A DNA stretch of 64,000 nucleotides from Holophagales bacterium (GTDB lineage: Bacteria; Acidobacteriota; Thermoanaerobaculia; Multivoradales; JAGPDF01), in the NCBI GenBank assembly GCA_016699405.1, contig CP064972.1, positions 4,557,501-4,621,500 on the forward strand. Reading direction: 5' to 3'. Below, piece by piece: positions 25,406 through 33,618 of this stretch (positions within the stretch are counted from its first letter, which is position 1; every line of letters starts with the position of its first letter). The notes below the pieces were generated by a model. That model made no database searches. It had not been told where the DNA came from and saw only the letters and a list, made by a program, of their open reading frames with translations. The position numbers and the translations under genes were made by a program.

Positions 25406-26340
25406 CGCGCCGTGACCGGCGGCAGGCGGCGAGGACGGAGCCGCCCGACCAACCGCCGCAACCGCTTCCAGCCGAGCAGCGGCGGTTCGATCCACGGCCA
25501 CCGCGCCGTCAGCCGATCGAACGACCGGCGGCGCGACGGACCGCTGCCCCTCCCCGCCGTGCGTTCGCGTTCGCTGACGTCGCTCCAGAAGCTGCGGTAG
25601 TAGCCCTGCTGCGGCGCGACGTCGGCAGTGGCGTGTTCGACCTTGCTCGCCACCACGAAGAGGGCGAGTTGGCGAGCGCGGAAGCCGCCGTACGCGAGCT
25701 CGTCGAGGCAGCCGGGGCGGTATCTCCGAACCGTGAACCCCGCGGGACGAAAGCGCGATCCCAGCCAGAGCGAGGTGAACTCGCAGAGCAACTCGCTCTC
25801 CAGCCGCCAGCCGTTCGCCGCGTAGTAGTCGTGAAAGAGCGTGGGCGAGAACTGGTGGAAGCCGTGATCGACGTGGTTGTGCGACGGGGCCATGCCGTGG
25901 ATCGCACGGCCGCCGGGCTTGAGCACCGCGTGCAAATTGGCGAAGACGTTCGGCAGGTGGAAGACGTGCTGGATCGTTCCCGCCTCGAACACGGCGTCGA
26001 AGCGCCCGCGCAGCTCTTCCGGCAACGGCCGGTTGAGGTCGGCGATGCGGTCGGCGCCCTCCCAGTTCGACGCGTCGACCGAGGTCACCTCCGAGAAGCC
26101 GAGGAGGCGGAAGAAGCTCCGGTCGCCGAGACAGCCGCAGGCGGCGAGCTCCGGATTGTGCGACAGGCCGATCGGTCCGCCGTCGTCGGCGAGTCGGACC
26201 CCGTGACGACGGGCGAAGCGCCGCAGCTCCGCTTCGGTGACGTAGACCGAAGTCCGTCCAAGGGTCAGCAACGAGCCCGCGAACGGGCGCGCCTTGCTCT
26301 CCTCGAGCAACAGCCGGGCCACCTGGATCGGAACACCCAT
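25399..26340 (-). CDS. Class I SAM-dependent methyltransferase
   Basis: A 313-residue cytosolic protein. The Rossmann core shows SVDASNWEGADRIADLN, GRFDAVFEAGTIQHVFHLPN (motif IV-like) and HAVLKPGGRAIHGMAPSHNH. The SAM glycine loop is atypical (GCLGDRSFFRLLGF). The last ~60 residues are very Arg/Pro-rich and basic. ATG at 26340 has AAAGG/GGGG upstream, 8 bp after the epimerase stop, so the two form a small operon. Location in a glycan locus suggests sugar or lipid methylation, but the acceptor cannot be told. Confidence 0.75.
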   Translation of the reverse strand: MGVPIQVARLLLEESKARPFAGSLLTLGRTSVYVTEAELRRFARRHGVRLADDGGPIGLSHNPELAACGCLGDRSFFRLLGFSEVTSVDASNWEGADRIADLNRPLPEELRGRFDAVFEAGTIQHVFHLPNVFANLHAVLKPGGRAIHGMAPSHNHVDHGFHQFSPTLFHDYYAANGWRLESELLCEFTSLWLGSRFRPAGFTVRRYRPGCLDELAYGGFRARQLALFVVASKVEHATADVAPQQGYYRSFWSDVSERERTAGRGSGPSRRRSFDRLTARWPWIEPPLLGWKRLRRLVGRLRPRRLPPVTARY

Positions 26341-26348
26341 CGCGACCC

Positions 26349-27296
26349 CTACCTTTCGAGCTCACCGCGATGAGTGCGATACCAGTCGACCGTCCGGGCG
26401 AGCCCGTCGTCGAGCGAGAGCCGCGGGCGCCAGCCGGTCGTGGCTTCGGTCGCCGCGAGGTTCGCGGCCCGGACGCGCTCGAAGGGGCGGTCGGCGATCG
26501 CCCCGAAGCGAGGCGGCGGTCCGCCGATCAGGGAATGCAGCCGCTCGACGACCTCGCGCACGGTTACCAGTCGACCGCTGCCGAGCTCGACAGTCGCCCC
26601 CTCCAGCCCGGCCCGCGTCGCGCAGACGAGCAGTCCGTCGACCACGTCGTCGACCGCGATCCAATCGACCGGCCGGATGCCGCTCGAGAGCGCCGGCGGC
26701 TCGCCGCGAAGCAGTGCGAGCGAGACGTACGGCACGAGCTTGCGCAGGTCGCGCTGCGCCGGCCCGTAGACCATGTAGAGGCGGGCGGTGACGAGCGGTG
26801 CGGCATAGAGCGCGTGGAACATCCGCGCATAGCCGGAGGCGGCCCACTTCGCCGCGGCATAGGGCGAGCCGGGAAGGTTGCCGCTCGCCGCATCGGGCTC
26901 CTCGAGCGACCCGGCGAGGACGACTCGCGGGACCGCCTGCTCGCTTGCCGCCGCCAACAGTCGCACCGTCGCCGCGAGGTTGGCCTCGAACGTCGGGAGC
27001 ACCAGCGAGAGCTCTCGTCCGCCGGTCACCGCGCTCGCCAGGTGGAAGACGACTTGCGGGGACGCCGCCGCCAGCAGCTGCGCGGCGGCGCCGCGCTCGG
27101 CGAGATCGGTGCGATGCCAGGCGACACCCGGGGACGCGACCTGCTCGCGGCGGCTCACGGCGTGGACCTCCGCTCCGGCGCCGGTCAAGGCCGCGACGAG
27201 GTGGGAGCCGATGAAGCCGGAAGCGCCGGTGACCAGCACGCGCGCCCCCTGCAGGGGAGCGGCAACCTCGCGGTCGAGAGCGACGGTCTCGGGCAT
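26349..27296 (-). CDS. NAD-dependent epimerase/dehydratase (extended SDR)
   Basis: A 315-residue extended short-chain dehydrogenase. The nucleotide loop is VLVTGASGFIGSHLVAAL. The catalytic region reads VVLAGSLEEP and then SPYAAAKWAASGYARMF, giving the YxxxK pair. RPVDWIAVDDVVDGLLVCAT is the conserved C-terminal motif. The substrate is probably a nucleotide sugar. ATG at 27296 is preferred over a GTG at 27323, which adds nine residues over the promoter region. It is divergent from the glycosyltransferase gene with a 59-bp spacer. Confidence 0.88.
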   Translation of the reverse strand: MPETVALDREVAAPLQGARVLVTGASGFIGSHLVAALTGAGAEVHAVSRREQVASPGVAWHRTDLAERGAAAQLLAAASPQVVFHLASAVTGGRELSLVLPTFEANLAATVRLLAAASEQAVPRVVLAGSLEEPDAASGNLPGSPYAAAKWAASGYARMFHALYAAPLVTARLYMVYGPAQRDLRKLVPYVSLALLRGEPPALSSGIRPVDWIAVDDVVDGLLVCATRAGLEGATVELGSGRLVTVREVVERLHSLIGGPPPRFGAIADRPFERVRAANLAATEATTGWRPRLSLDDGLARTVDWYRTHRGELER

Positions 27297-27336
27297 GAGC
27301 GGGGATCGGCGACCTTCGGGCACGCCGGAATCGGCA

Positions 27337-27345
27337 TGATAGCCT
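27337..27345 (+). promoter_or_regulatory. Extended -10 element for the 27356 operon
   Basis: TGATAGCCT (27337-27345) lies 10 bases before the ATG at 27356, leaving a leader of only a few nucleotides. It probably drives the overlapping gene series up to 31075. Confidence 0.5.
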
Positions 27346-27355
27346 TCCGCTCGTC

Positions 27356-28564
27356 ATGCGCGCCAGCGGCTTGCCTGGACGGGTAGAGCGGGCGCTCTCC
27401 CGGTGGCTGCGGCGGCTCCGGCGCCTCGACTCTCGCGTCGTCGCGTTGCACCCCGGCGGCGAACCGGCGGGACGAGCCCTTCTCTCCTACATCATCGACG
27501 GATTCCTCCTGCCGCTCGACGCCGAGCTGCCGCGCAGCCATACCCACTTCTGGGAGTCGCGCGAGATGGGACGGATCCTCGTCGACCTCGGCTTCGCCGT
27601 CGACGCGATCCACTGGACCAACGCGAGCTTCGTGCCGGCGGCACCTTACGACCTGCTCGTCGACGTGCGGCTGAACCTCGAACGCCTCGCACCGCGGCTC
27701 GGACCGTCCTGTCTGCGCGTCATGCACGCAGAGACCTCCCACCGCTCTTTCCACAACCCGGAACAACAGCGCCGGCTCGACGAGCTCGCCGCACGCCGTG
27801 GCGTGCGGCTGGCACCCCAGAAGATGCTCGAGGAGAACCGGGCGATCGAAATCGCCGACGCGGCGATCGTCATCGGCAATCAGGCGACACTCGCCACCTA
27901 TGCCTTCGCCGGCAAGCCGATGTGGCCGGTACCGATCTCGCAGCCGCTGCTCTACCCCTTTCCGGACGGGAAGGACTTCGCCGCGTGCGCGCGACGCTAC
28001 CTCTGGTTCGGCTCCGGGGGACTGGTGCACAAGGGGCTCGACCTCGTGCTCGAGCTATTCGCCGGGCTGCCCGACTACCACCTCACGGTCTGCGGTCCGG
28101 TCGACCGGGAGCGCGATTTCGCCCGCCTCTACCATCGCGAGCTCTACGAGACGCCGAACATCCGCACCGTCGGCTGGGTCGACATCGCCAGCTCCGAGTT
28201 CCTTGCCATCGCCCGGGACTCGCTGGGCTTGCTCTACCCGTCCTGCTCGGAGGGAATGAACGGCGGCACGGTCACCTGCATGCACGCCGGCCTGATCCCG
28301 GTCGTCTCGCGGCCGACCGGCGTCGACGTCGACCCTTCCTGCGGCATCCTGCTCGCCGACTGCCACCCGGAGACCCTGCGTCGGACCGTCGTCGAGCTCT
28401 CGTCTCGGCCGCCGCACGAGCTCGCTGCGCTCGCTCGCCGGTCCTGGGAGACGGCACGGCGGCGCAACACCCGGGCGAGCTTCCGCCAGGGTTGGGAGTC
28501 GGCGATGCGCGAGATCCTCTCCCGCTTCCGTCCGGCGATCGCCCTCCGCCCCGAATGCCGATGA
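27356..28564 (+). CDS. Glycosyltransferase (GT-B, family 4-like)
   Basis: A 402-residue GT-B-type enzyme. The donor-binding half shows LWFGSGGLVHKGLDLVLELF, YHLTVCGPVDRERDF, NIRTVGWVDIASSEFLAIAR and LYPSCSEGMNGGTVTCMHAG, corresponding to the E-x7-E-like GT4 signature region. The N-terminal half is atypical, with RSFHNPEQQRRLDELAARRG. No signal peptide is present. It starts a five-gene run (27356-31075) linked by overlaps or tiny gaps with PIG-L, epimerase and nucleotidyltransferase genes, so it probably adds a modified sugar to the local glycan. Confidence 0.8.
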   Translation: MRASGLPGRVERALSRWLRRLRRLDSRVVALHPGGEPAGRALLSYIIDGFLLPLDAELPRSHTHFWESREMGRILVDLGFAVDAIHWTNASFVPAAPYDLLVDVRLNLERLAPRLGPSCLRVMHAETSHRSFHNPEQQRRLDELAARRGVRLAPQKMLEENRAIEIADAAIVIGNQATLATYAFAGKPMWPVPISQPLLYPFPDGKDFAACARRYLWFGSGGLVHKGLDLVLELFAGLPDYHLTVCGPVDRERDFARLYHRELYETPNIRTVGWVDIASSEFLAIARDSLGLLYPSCSEGMNGGTVTCMHAGLIPVVSRPTGVDVDPSCGILLADCHPETLRRTVVELSSRPPHELAALARRSWETARRRNTRASFRQGWESAMREILSRFRPAIALRPECR

Positions 28565-29331
28565 CCGAGATCGACCTGCTCGTGCTCTCGCCGCATCTCG
28601 ACGACGCGGCGCTGTCCTGCGGCGGTCTGATCGCCCAGCGCACGCGGCTCGGACAGCGTGTGCGGGTGCTCACGATCTTCGCCGGCGACGAGCCGGCCGA
28701 GCCGCCCTCGCCGCTCGCCGCCAACCTCGCCCGCTGGTGGGGCCTCGCACCGGGCTCGGTGATGCGCGCCCGCCGCGCCGAAGACCGTGCAGCGGGCGAG
28801 GTGCTCGGAGCCGACGTCGAACAGTGGAACGAGCTCGAGGCCCCCTACCGCCGCGATCCGCGTGACGGCCGCCTGCTCTACACCACGCTCGCTGCGCTCT
28901 TCCGGCGGGTCGACCCGGCCGAGGAGGCGTTCGTCGCGACGCTCGGCGAGCGCTTTGCCTCGCTTCCCGAGCCGCTCGAGGTCCTCGCCCCGCTCGGTGT
29001 CGGCGGGCATGTCGACCACCAGCTCGTCCGGCAGGCCGCGACCTCGAGATGGGGATTGGCACTGCGCCACTACGAGGAGTTCCCCTATGCGGCCTGGAAG
29101 CGACTCGCCGTCTGGCGGGTCACCCGGCCGCGCCGCCGGTGGCGCACCGAGACCGCGCCGCTCGCCGAAGAGGATCTGACGATGCGCTGCCGAGCGATCG
29201 CCCGTTACCGCTCGCAGCTCGAGCCGATGTTCGGCGGCGAAGCGCCGATGGAGCGGCGCGTCCGCCGCTACGTCCGGCGCGTCGGCGGAGAGCGCTTCTG
29301 GATCCGCCAGCCCGAAGGGGTGAAGCGATGA
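28561..29331 (+). CDS. PIG-L/LmbE family deacetylase
   Basis: A 256-residue zinc-dependent N-deacetylase. The metal site appears as VLSPHLDDAALSCGG (His-x2-Asp-Asp) and LGVGGHVDHQLVR (His-x2-His). These enzymes remove acetyl groups from N-acetylglucosaminyl residues. ATG at 28561 shares ATGA with the previous stop; an ATG two codons earlier (28555) is possible. Its place between a glycosyltransferase and an epimerase supports a role in making an amino-sugar unit. Confidence 0.9.
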   Translation: MTEIDLLVLSPHLDDAALSCGGLIAQRTRLGQRVRVLTIFAGDEPAEPPSPLAANLARWWGLAPGSVMRARRAEDRAAGEVLGADVEQWNELEAPYRRDPRDGRLLYTTLAALFRRVDPAEEAFVATLGERFASLPEPLEVLAPLGVGGHVDHQLVRQAATSRWGLALRHYEEFPYAAWKRLAVWRVTRPRRRWRTETAPLAEEDLTMRCRAIARYRSQLEPMFGGEAPMERRVRRYVRRVGGERFWIRQPEGVKR

Positions 29332-30266
29332 GCCGCCGCGCCGTGGTCACCGGCGGAGCCGGCTTCATCGGCTCGCACCTGGTCGACGCGCTGGTCGCCG
29401 ACGGCTGGGCTGTCACGGTGATCGACGACCTGTCGCGCGGCGACGCGTCGCGCCTGCCGCAGGGGGTCGAGCTCGTGCCGGTCGCCGCCGGTTCACCGGA
29501 GGTCGAGGAGGTCCTGGCGCGTCAACCGGTCGACGCGCTCTTCCACCTCGCCGCACAGGTCGATGCCGCCTGGAGCGTCGACCATCCCGTCGACGACGCT
29601 CGCGTCAACGTGCTCGAGAGCCTCGAGCTGCTCGAGCGCTGCCGGCGGCAGCGCGTCGGCAAGGTGGTTTTCGCCAGTAGCGCCGCGGTCTACGGCGAGC
29701 CGTCCACCGTGCCGCTCGACGAGGACGCCCCGAAACGCCCGCAGAGCCCGTACGGCATCGCCAAACTGGCGGTCGAGGGCTATCTCGCGTTCTACCGCGA
29801 GGTTCACCGCCTTCCTAGCGTGGCGCTGCGATTCGCCAACGTCTACGGCCCGCGCCAGGATGCCACCGGCGAAGCCGGTGTGGTCGCGGTTTTCGCCCAT
29901 CGGCTGCTCGCCGGCGCCGCGGCGACCATCCACGGCGACGGCCGTCAGACGCGCGACTTCGTCTTCGTCGGCGACGTCGTCGACGCGGCGCTGGCAGCCG
30001 CTCGCAGCCCGGCGATCGGCGAGCTCAACATCGGCACCGCCGTCGAATCCGACGTCGTCACCGTCTTCGAGCGCCTCGCTGCCGCCCTCGCTCCGGGGGC
30101 GCGACCGGCGCACGGGCCGGCGCGCCCTGGAGAGCCGCGTCGCTCCGCGCTCTCGGCGCAGCGCGCGGCCGAGGCGCTCGGCTGGCGCGCCCGCGTCGAC
30201 CTCGCCACCGGGATCGGCCGGACCGCCGACTGGTTCCAACATCCTCTGCAAGGGAGCTCGCGATGA
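29328..30266 (+). CDS. UDP-glucose 4-epimerase-like NAD-dependent epimerase
   Basis: A 312-residue extended SDR. VVTGGAGFIGSHLVDAL binds NAD, VVFASSAAVYGEPS carries the Ser, and SPYGIAKLAVEGYLAFY the Tyr-x3-Lys pair. RFANVYGPRQ and GDGRQTRDFVFVGDVVDA are the canonical GalE-like motifs, the latter often seen in WbpP/GalE-type epimerases. It overlaps both neighbours by 4 bases (ATGA). It is likely to interconvert a UDP-hexose used by the operon's transferase. Confidence 0.9.
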   Translation: MSRRAVVTGGAGFIGSHLVDALVADGWAVTVIDDLSRGDASRLPQGVELVPVAAGSPEVEEVLARQPVDALFHLAAQVDAAWSVDHPVDDARVNVLESLELLERCRRQRVGKVVFASSAAVYGEPSTVPLDEDAPKRPQSPYGIAKLAVEGYLAFYREVHRLPSVALRFANVYGPRQDATGEAGVVAVFAHRLLAGAAATIHGDGRQTRDFVFVGDVVDAALAAARSPAIGELNIGTAVESDVVTVFERLAAALAPGARPAHGPARPGEPRRSALSAQRAAEALGWRARVDLATGIGRTADWFQHPLQGSSR

Positions 30267-31075
30267 GCCGTCCACGCACCCCGAAGTCCGAGATGCCGGT
30301 CGTCATCCTCTGCGGCGGCCAGGGCACGCGTCTGCGCGAGGAGACCGAGGCCAAGCCGAAGCCGATGGTCGAGATCGGCGACTACCCGATCCTCTGGCAC
30401 ATCATGAAGCTCTATGGCCACCACGGCCTCGAGCGCTTCGTCCTCTGCCTCGGCTACAAGGCCTGGGTGATCAAGCAGTACTTCCTCCGCCTGCACGAGA
30501 TGCAGCGCGACTTCACCGTGTCGATGAACGGTGACCCGCATCCGGTCTTCCACAACAACGTCGGCGAGGAGAGCTGGCGGGTGACCTGCGCCGAGACCGG
30601 CGCCGAATCCGGCACCGGTGCCCGTCTCCGCCGTGTCCGGCGCTACGTCGACGCCGACACCTTCTGCTTCACCTACGGCGACGCGGTGGGCACGGTCGAC
30701 ATCGACGCCCTGCTCGACTTCCACTACCGTCAGGGCCGTCTCGCCACGGTGACCGGCGTTCACCCGACCTCGCGCTACGGCGAAATGAAGGTGCGCGACG
30801 GGCAGGTCGTCGAGTTCAACGAGAAGCCGACGGTGGCCGACGGCGTCGTCTCGGGCGGCTTCTTCGTGCTCCAGCGCGAGGTCTTCGACTACCTCGACGA
30901 CGATCCCGGGCTCTTCTTCGAGCTCGCGCCGCTGCAGCGCCTGGCGCGCGACGGACAGCTTTCGGTCTACGTCCACGAAGGGTTCTGGCACCCGATGGAC
31001 ACCTACCGCGATTACCTTCACCTCAACGGTTTGTGGAAATCCGGTGAAGCGCCGTGGAAGGTCTGGGGCGACTGA
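30263..31075 (+). CDS. rfbF: Glucose-1-phosphate cytidylyltransferase-like sugar nucleotidyltransferase
   Basis: A 270-residue nucleotidyltransferase. The signature VVILCGGQGTRLREETEAKP is followed by KPMVEIGDYPILWHIMKLYG, and later RYVDADTFCFTYGDAVGTVD, HPTSRYGEMKV, FNEKP and FWHPMDTYRD. These features and the length match RfbF/HddC-type enzymes that make CDP-glucose for 3,6-dideoxyhexoses. The cognate CDP-glucose dehydratase (RfbG) is not adjacent, so the exact nucleotide and sugar remain open. It overlaps the epimerase by ATGA and ends the run. Confidence 0.87.
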   Translation: MSRPRTPKSEMPVVILCGGQGTRLREETEAKPKPMVEIGDYPILWHIMKLYGHHGLERFVLCLGYKAWVIKQYFLRLHEMQRDFTVSMNGDPHPVFHNNVGEESWRVTCAETGAESGTGARLRRVRRYVDADTFCFTYGDAVGTVDIDALLDFHYRQGRLATVTGVHPTSRYGEMKVRDGQVVEFNEKPTVADGVVSGGFFVLQREVFDYLDDDPGLFFELAPLQRLARDGQLSVYVHEGFWHPMDTYRDYLHLNGLWKSGEAPWKVWGD

Positions 31076-31119
31076 GGGTCTCCGGCTCGCCGGGAGAGCC
31101 GCCGGGCACCGCGCTGCGC

Positions 31120-31125
31120 TAGGAT
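31120..31125 (+). promoter_or_regulatory. Putative -10 of the 31187-34766 operon
   Basis: GCGCTAGGATG contains TAGGAT (31120-31125). The upstream candidate ATG at 31124 overlaps this hexamer and so would not be transcribed as a start, which supports ATG 31187 for the next gene. Confidence 0.4.
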
Positions 31126-31186
31126 GAACGCCTCGCGGTCGACCTTCCCGACCGCGCTCCCGCCGGCGACGCCGCCGTCCATTCGC

Positions 31187-31942
31187 ATGCCCCACCTCGC
31201 TCCCGACCTCTCGCTCGTCGTCCCGGTCTTCAACGAGGAGGAGAACCTCCCGATCCTCGTCGGCGAGATCGGCGCGGCGCTCGCGCCGCTCGACCGGAGC
31301 TGGGAGCTGCTGCTCGTCGACGACGCGTCGACCGATGGGTCGCTCGCCGTGATGCAGCGACTCGCCGGGTCCGACTCGCACCTGCGGATCGTGCGTCATG
31401 CGCGCAACGCCGGGCAGACGGCCGCGCTGGCGAGCGGCTTCCGCGCCGCGCGGGGCGCGATCGTCGTCACGCTCGACGCCGACCTGCAGAACGATCCCGC
31501 CGACATCCCGCGTCTGCTCGCCGCGCTCGACCGCAGCGACTGCGTGTCGGGCGTGCGCCAGAGCCGCCGCGACAGCCTGGTGCGCCGCATCTCCTCGCGC
31601 ATCGCCAACGGCGTGCGCAACTGGGCGACCGACGAGTCGATCGCCGACGTCGGCTGCTCGCTCAAGGCCTACCGGCGCGAGTTCCTCGAACACCTGCCGT
31701 TGTTTACCGGCATGCACCGCTTCCTGCCCACGCTGGTGCGGTGGAACGGCGCTCGCGTCAGCGAGATTCCGGTCAACCATCGTCCACGTCGTTTCGGTGT
31801 CGCCAAGTACGGGATCGGCAACCGCCTGGCGAAGACCATCGCCGATCTCATGGCGGTGCGCTGGATGCGCACGCGATGGATCGATCGACGCAACGCGACG
31901 GAGGCGCCTCCGCCGGGCGTCGCCTCGTCGGACCGCTCGTGA
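31187..31942 (+). CDS. DPM1-like family 2 glycosyltransferase
   Basis: A 251-residue GT-A enzyme. LSLVVPVFNEEENLPILVGE begins the nucleotide-sugar fold, LLLVDDASTDGS follows, and VVTLDADLQNDPADI carries the metal-binding DxD-type motif. YRREFLEHLPLFTGMHRFLP is typical of dolichol/undecaprenyl-phosphate mannosyl- or glucosyltransferases without membrane helices. ATG 31187 gives the family-typical short N-terminus; ATG 31124 would add 21 low-complexity residues over a -10. It overlaps the ArnT-like gene by GTGA, fitting a donor-making enzyme paired with its polyprenyl-phosphate sugar user. Confidence 0.88.
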   Translation: MPHLAPDLSLVVPVFNEEENLPILVGEIGAALAPLDRSWELLLVDDASTDGSLAVMQRLAGSDSHLRIVRHARNAGQTAALASGFRAARGAIVVTLDADLQNDPADIPRLLAALDRSDCVSGVRQSRRDSLVRRISSRIANGVRNWATDESIADVGCSLKAYRREFLEHLPLFTGMHRFLPTLVRWNGARVSEIPVNHRPRRFGVAKYGIGNRLAKTIADLMAVRWMRTRWIDRRNATEAPPPGVASSDRS

Positions 31943-33618
31943 GCCTCCCCTCACTCGCCTCGCTCGCCTCGCTCGGTGAACGCCTGCGGCGGCACGAGTT
32001 GCTGCTCCTGGCGGCGCTCGCCCTGGCGCTCTTCCTCCCCGGGCTGGCGTCACGCGACCTGTGGAATCCGGACGAGCCGCGTTATGCCGAGGTGGCCCGC
32101 GAGATGGTCGCTTCGGGGCAGTACTTCGTGCCACAGCTCAACGGCCGGCTCTACTCCGAGAAGCCGCCGCTGCAGTTCTGGTCGATGGCGTTCGCCTCGC
32201 TTTTCACCGGCGGACTCGACGAGCGCTCGGCGCGCCTGCCGGCGGTGGCGAGCGTCACCGCCGCGACGCTCCTGCTCTTCGCCACCGGCCGGCGGCTCTT
32301 CGACCGCGAGGTCGCCTGGCTCGCCGCGCTCGCCTTCCTCACCGGCTCGAAGATCCTCTGGCAGGGCCGCGTCGGTCAGATCGACATGCTGCTCACGGCG
32401 CTGGTCATGCTCGCCATGTACTTCTGGACGCGCGGCTGGCTCGAGCGCCGACCCGGTTTCTATGCGCTCTTCTTCTTCGTCACCGGCGTCGCCACGGTGG
32501 CCAAGGGGCCGGTCGGATTGCTGCCGCCGCTGCTCTCGATCATCGCCTTCCTCGTCTGGACACGGCAGACGCCGCGGTTGCGCGAGATGCGCATCGGCCG
32601 CGGCCTCGTCCTCTGGGCGCTGCCGGTTCTCGCCTGGATCGGCCCGGCGACAGCGGTGGCCGGCACGGACTACCTGCGCACGATGGTCCTGCGCCAGAGC
32701 GTGCAGCGCTTCGCCGATCCCTGGCACCACTTCCAGCCCTGGTACTACTACCTCGGCGTCGTCGCCGGAGACTTCCTGCCCTGGTCGCTGCTGCTGCCCG
32801 GGGCGGTCGTCGCCGGTCTGGCGACGTTGCGAGGCGAACGGCGCGATGCGTTCCGGCTAGCGCTCTGCTGGGTGGTCGGGACCGTCGTCTTCTTCAGCCT
32901 CTCGCCGGGCAAGCGTTCGGTCTACGTGCTGACGATGTACCCCGGGCTCGCCCTGCTCGTCGGCGCCGGTCTCGCCGAGCTCGCACGGGGATGGCCGCAG
33001 CGACGCGCCTTTGTGCTCGCCCCGCTGACCCTCCTCGCCGCGCTGCCGTTCGTCGGCGCGGTGGCGTTGCCGTTCGTGGTCTCTCGCCAGGGCGCCGAGC
33101 TCGCGCCGCTCGGCACCGACCTGCCGTGGCGCCTCGCCGCCATCGCCGTCGGCGTCGGAGCGCTGGCCACCTGGGCGCTGCTCGCCGCCCGCACGGGAAG
33201 GCTGCACCTCGCCGCCGAGCGGCTGGCGCTCGCCTTCGCGGCCGGAGCGCTGGTCGCGGTCCTGACCGTCCTGCCGCGCTTCGATGCGGTGAAGTCGGCG
33301 CGCGGCCTCTCCGCGGAGATCCTCGCGCGGGTCGCACCGGACGAGCCGTACGCGATCTGGCCGCGGTTCGACGCTCCCTTCGTCTTCTACACCCGGCGGT
33401 TCGCCGTCGAGTTGCGCGACGAGGCCGACCTCGTCGCCTTCACTCACCGGCCCGGCCGCGTCTGGCTGCTCGCCGAGCGCGGCGCGCTCGCCAAGCTCGC
33501 ACCTCCCCTCGCCCTGTTCGAGGTGGCGCACGACGCCGAGGTCGGACCGGGCGGCTACCTGCTGCTGACCAATCGACCCGAAGCGCGGAGGTCCGCGCAC
33601 GAGGAGCCCGTGAAATGA
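31939..33618 (+). CDS. ArnT/PMT-like glycosyltransferase (GT39/GT83 type)
   Basis: A 559-residue polytopic enzyme with a GTG start at 31939 (GTGA overlap). The first periplasmic loop bears the catalytic LASRDLWNPDEPRYAEVARE (Asp-Glu motif) and GQYFVPQLNGRLYSEKPPLQ, both classic for ArnT. About 12 helices cover residues 10-440; the rest is a soluble periplasmic domain. It transfers a sugar from a polyprenyl-phosphate donor, in ArnT aminoarabinose to lipid A. Here the donor is likely the product of the coupled DPM1-like enzyme; acceptor unknown. Confidence 0.87.
   Translation: MSLPSLASLASLGERLRRHELLLLAALALALFLPGLASRDLWNPDEPRYAEVAREMVASGQYFVPQLNGRLYSEKPPLQFWSMAFASLFTGGLDERSARLPAVASVTAATLLLFATGRRLFDREVAWLAALAFLTGSKILWQGRVGQIDMLLTALVMLAMYFWTRGWLERRPGFYALFFFVTGVATVAKGPVGLLPPLLSIIAFLVWTRQTPRLREMRIGRGLVLWALPVLAWIGPATAVAGTDYLRTMVLRQSVQRFADPWHHFQPWYYYLGVVAGDFLPWSLLLPGAVVAGLATLRGERRDAFRLALCWVVGTVVFFSLSPGKRSVYVLTMYPGLALLVGAGLAELARGWPQRRAFVLAPLTLLAALPFVGAVALPFVVSRQGAELAPLGTDLPWRLAAIAVGVGALATWALLAARTGRLHLAAERLALAFAAGALVAVLTVLPRFDAVKSARGLSAEILARVAPDEPYAIWPRFDAPFVFYTRRFAVELRDEADLVAFTHRPGRVWLLAERGALAKLAPPLALFEVAHDAEVGPGGYLLLTNRPEARRSAHEEPVK

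Noticed and set aside
27297..27323. GTG start extending the 26349 epimerase by nine residues
   Set aside because: No ribosome-binding site and it falls in the divergent promoter spacer; ATG 27296 is simpler.
31124..31186. Upstream ATG extending the DPM1-like transferase by 21 residues
   Set aside because: The ATG overlaps a TAGGAT -10 and the added residues are atypical for the family.
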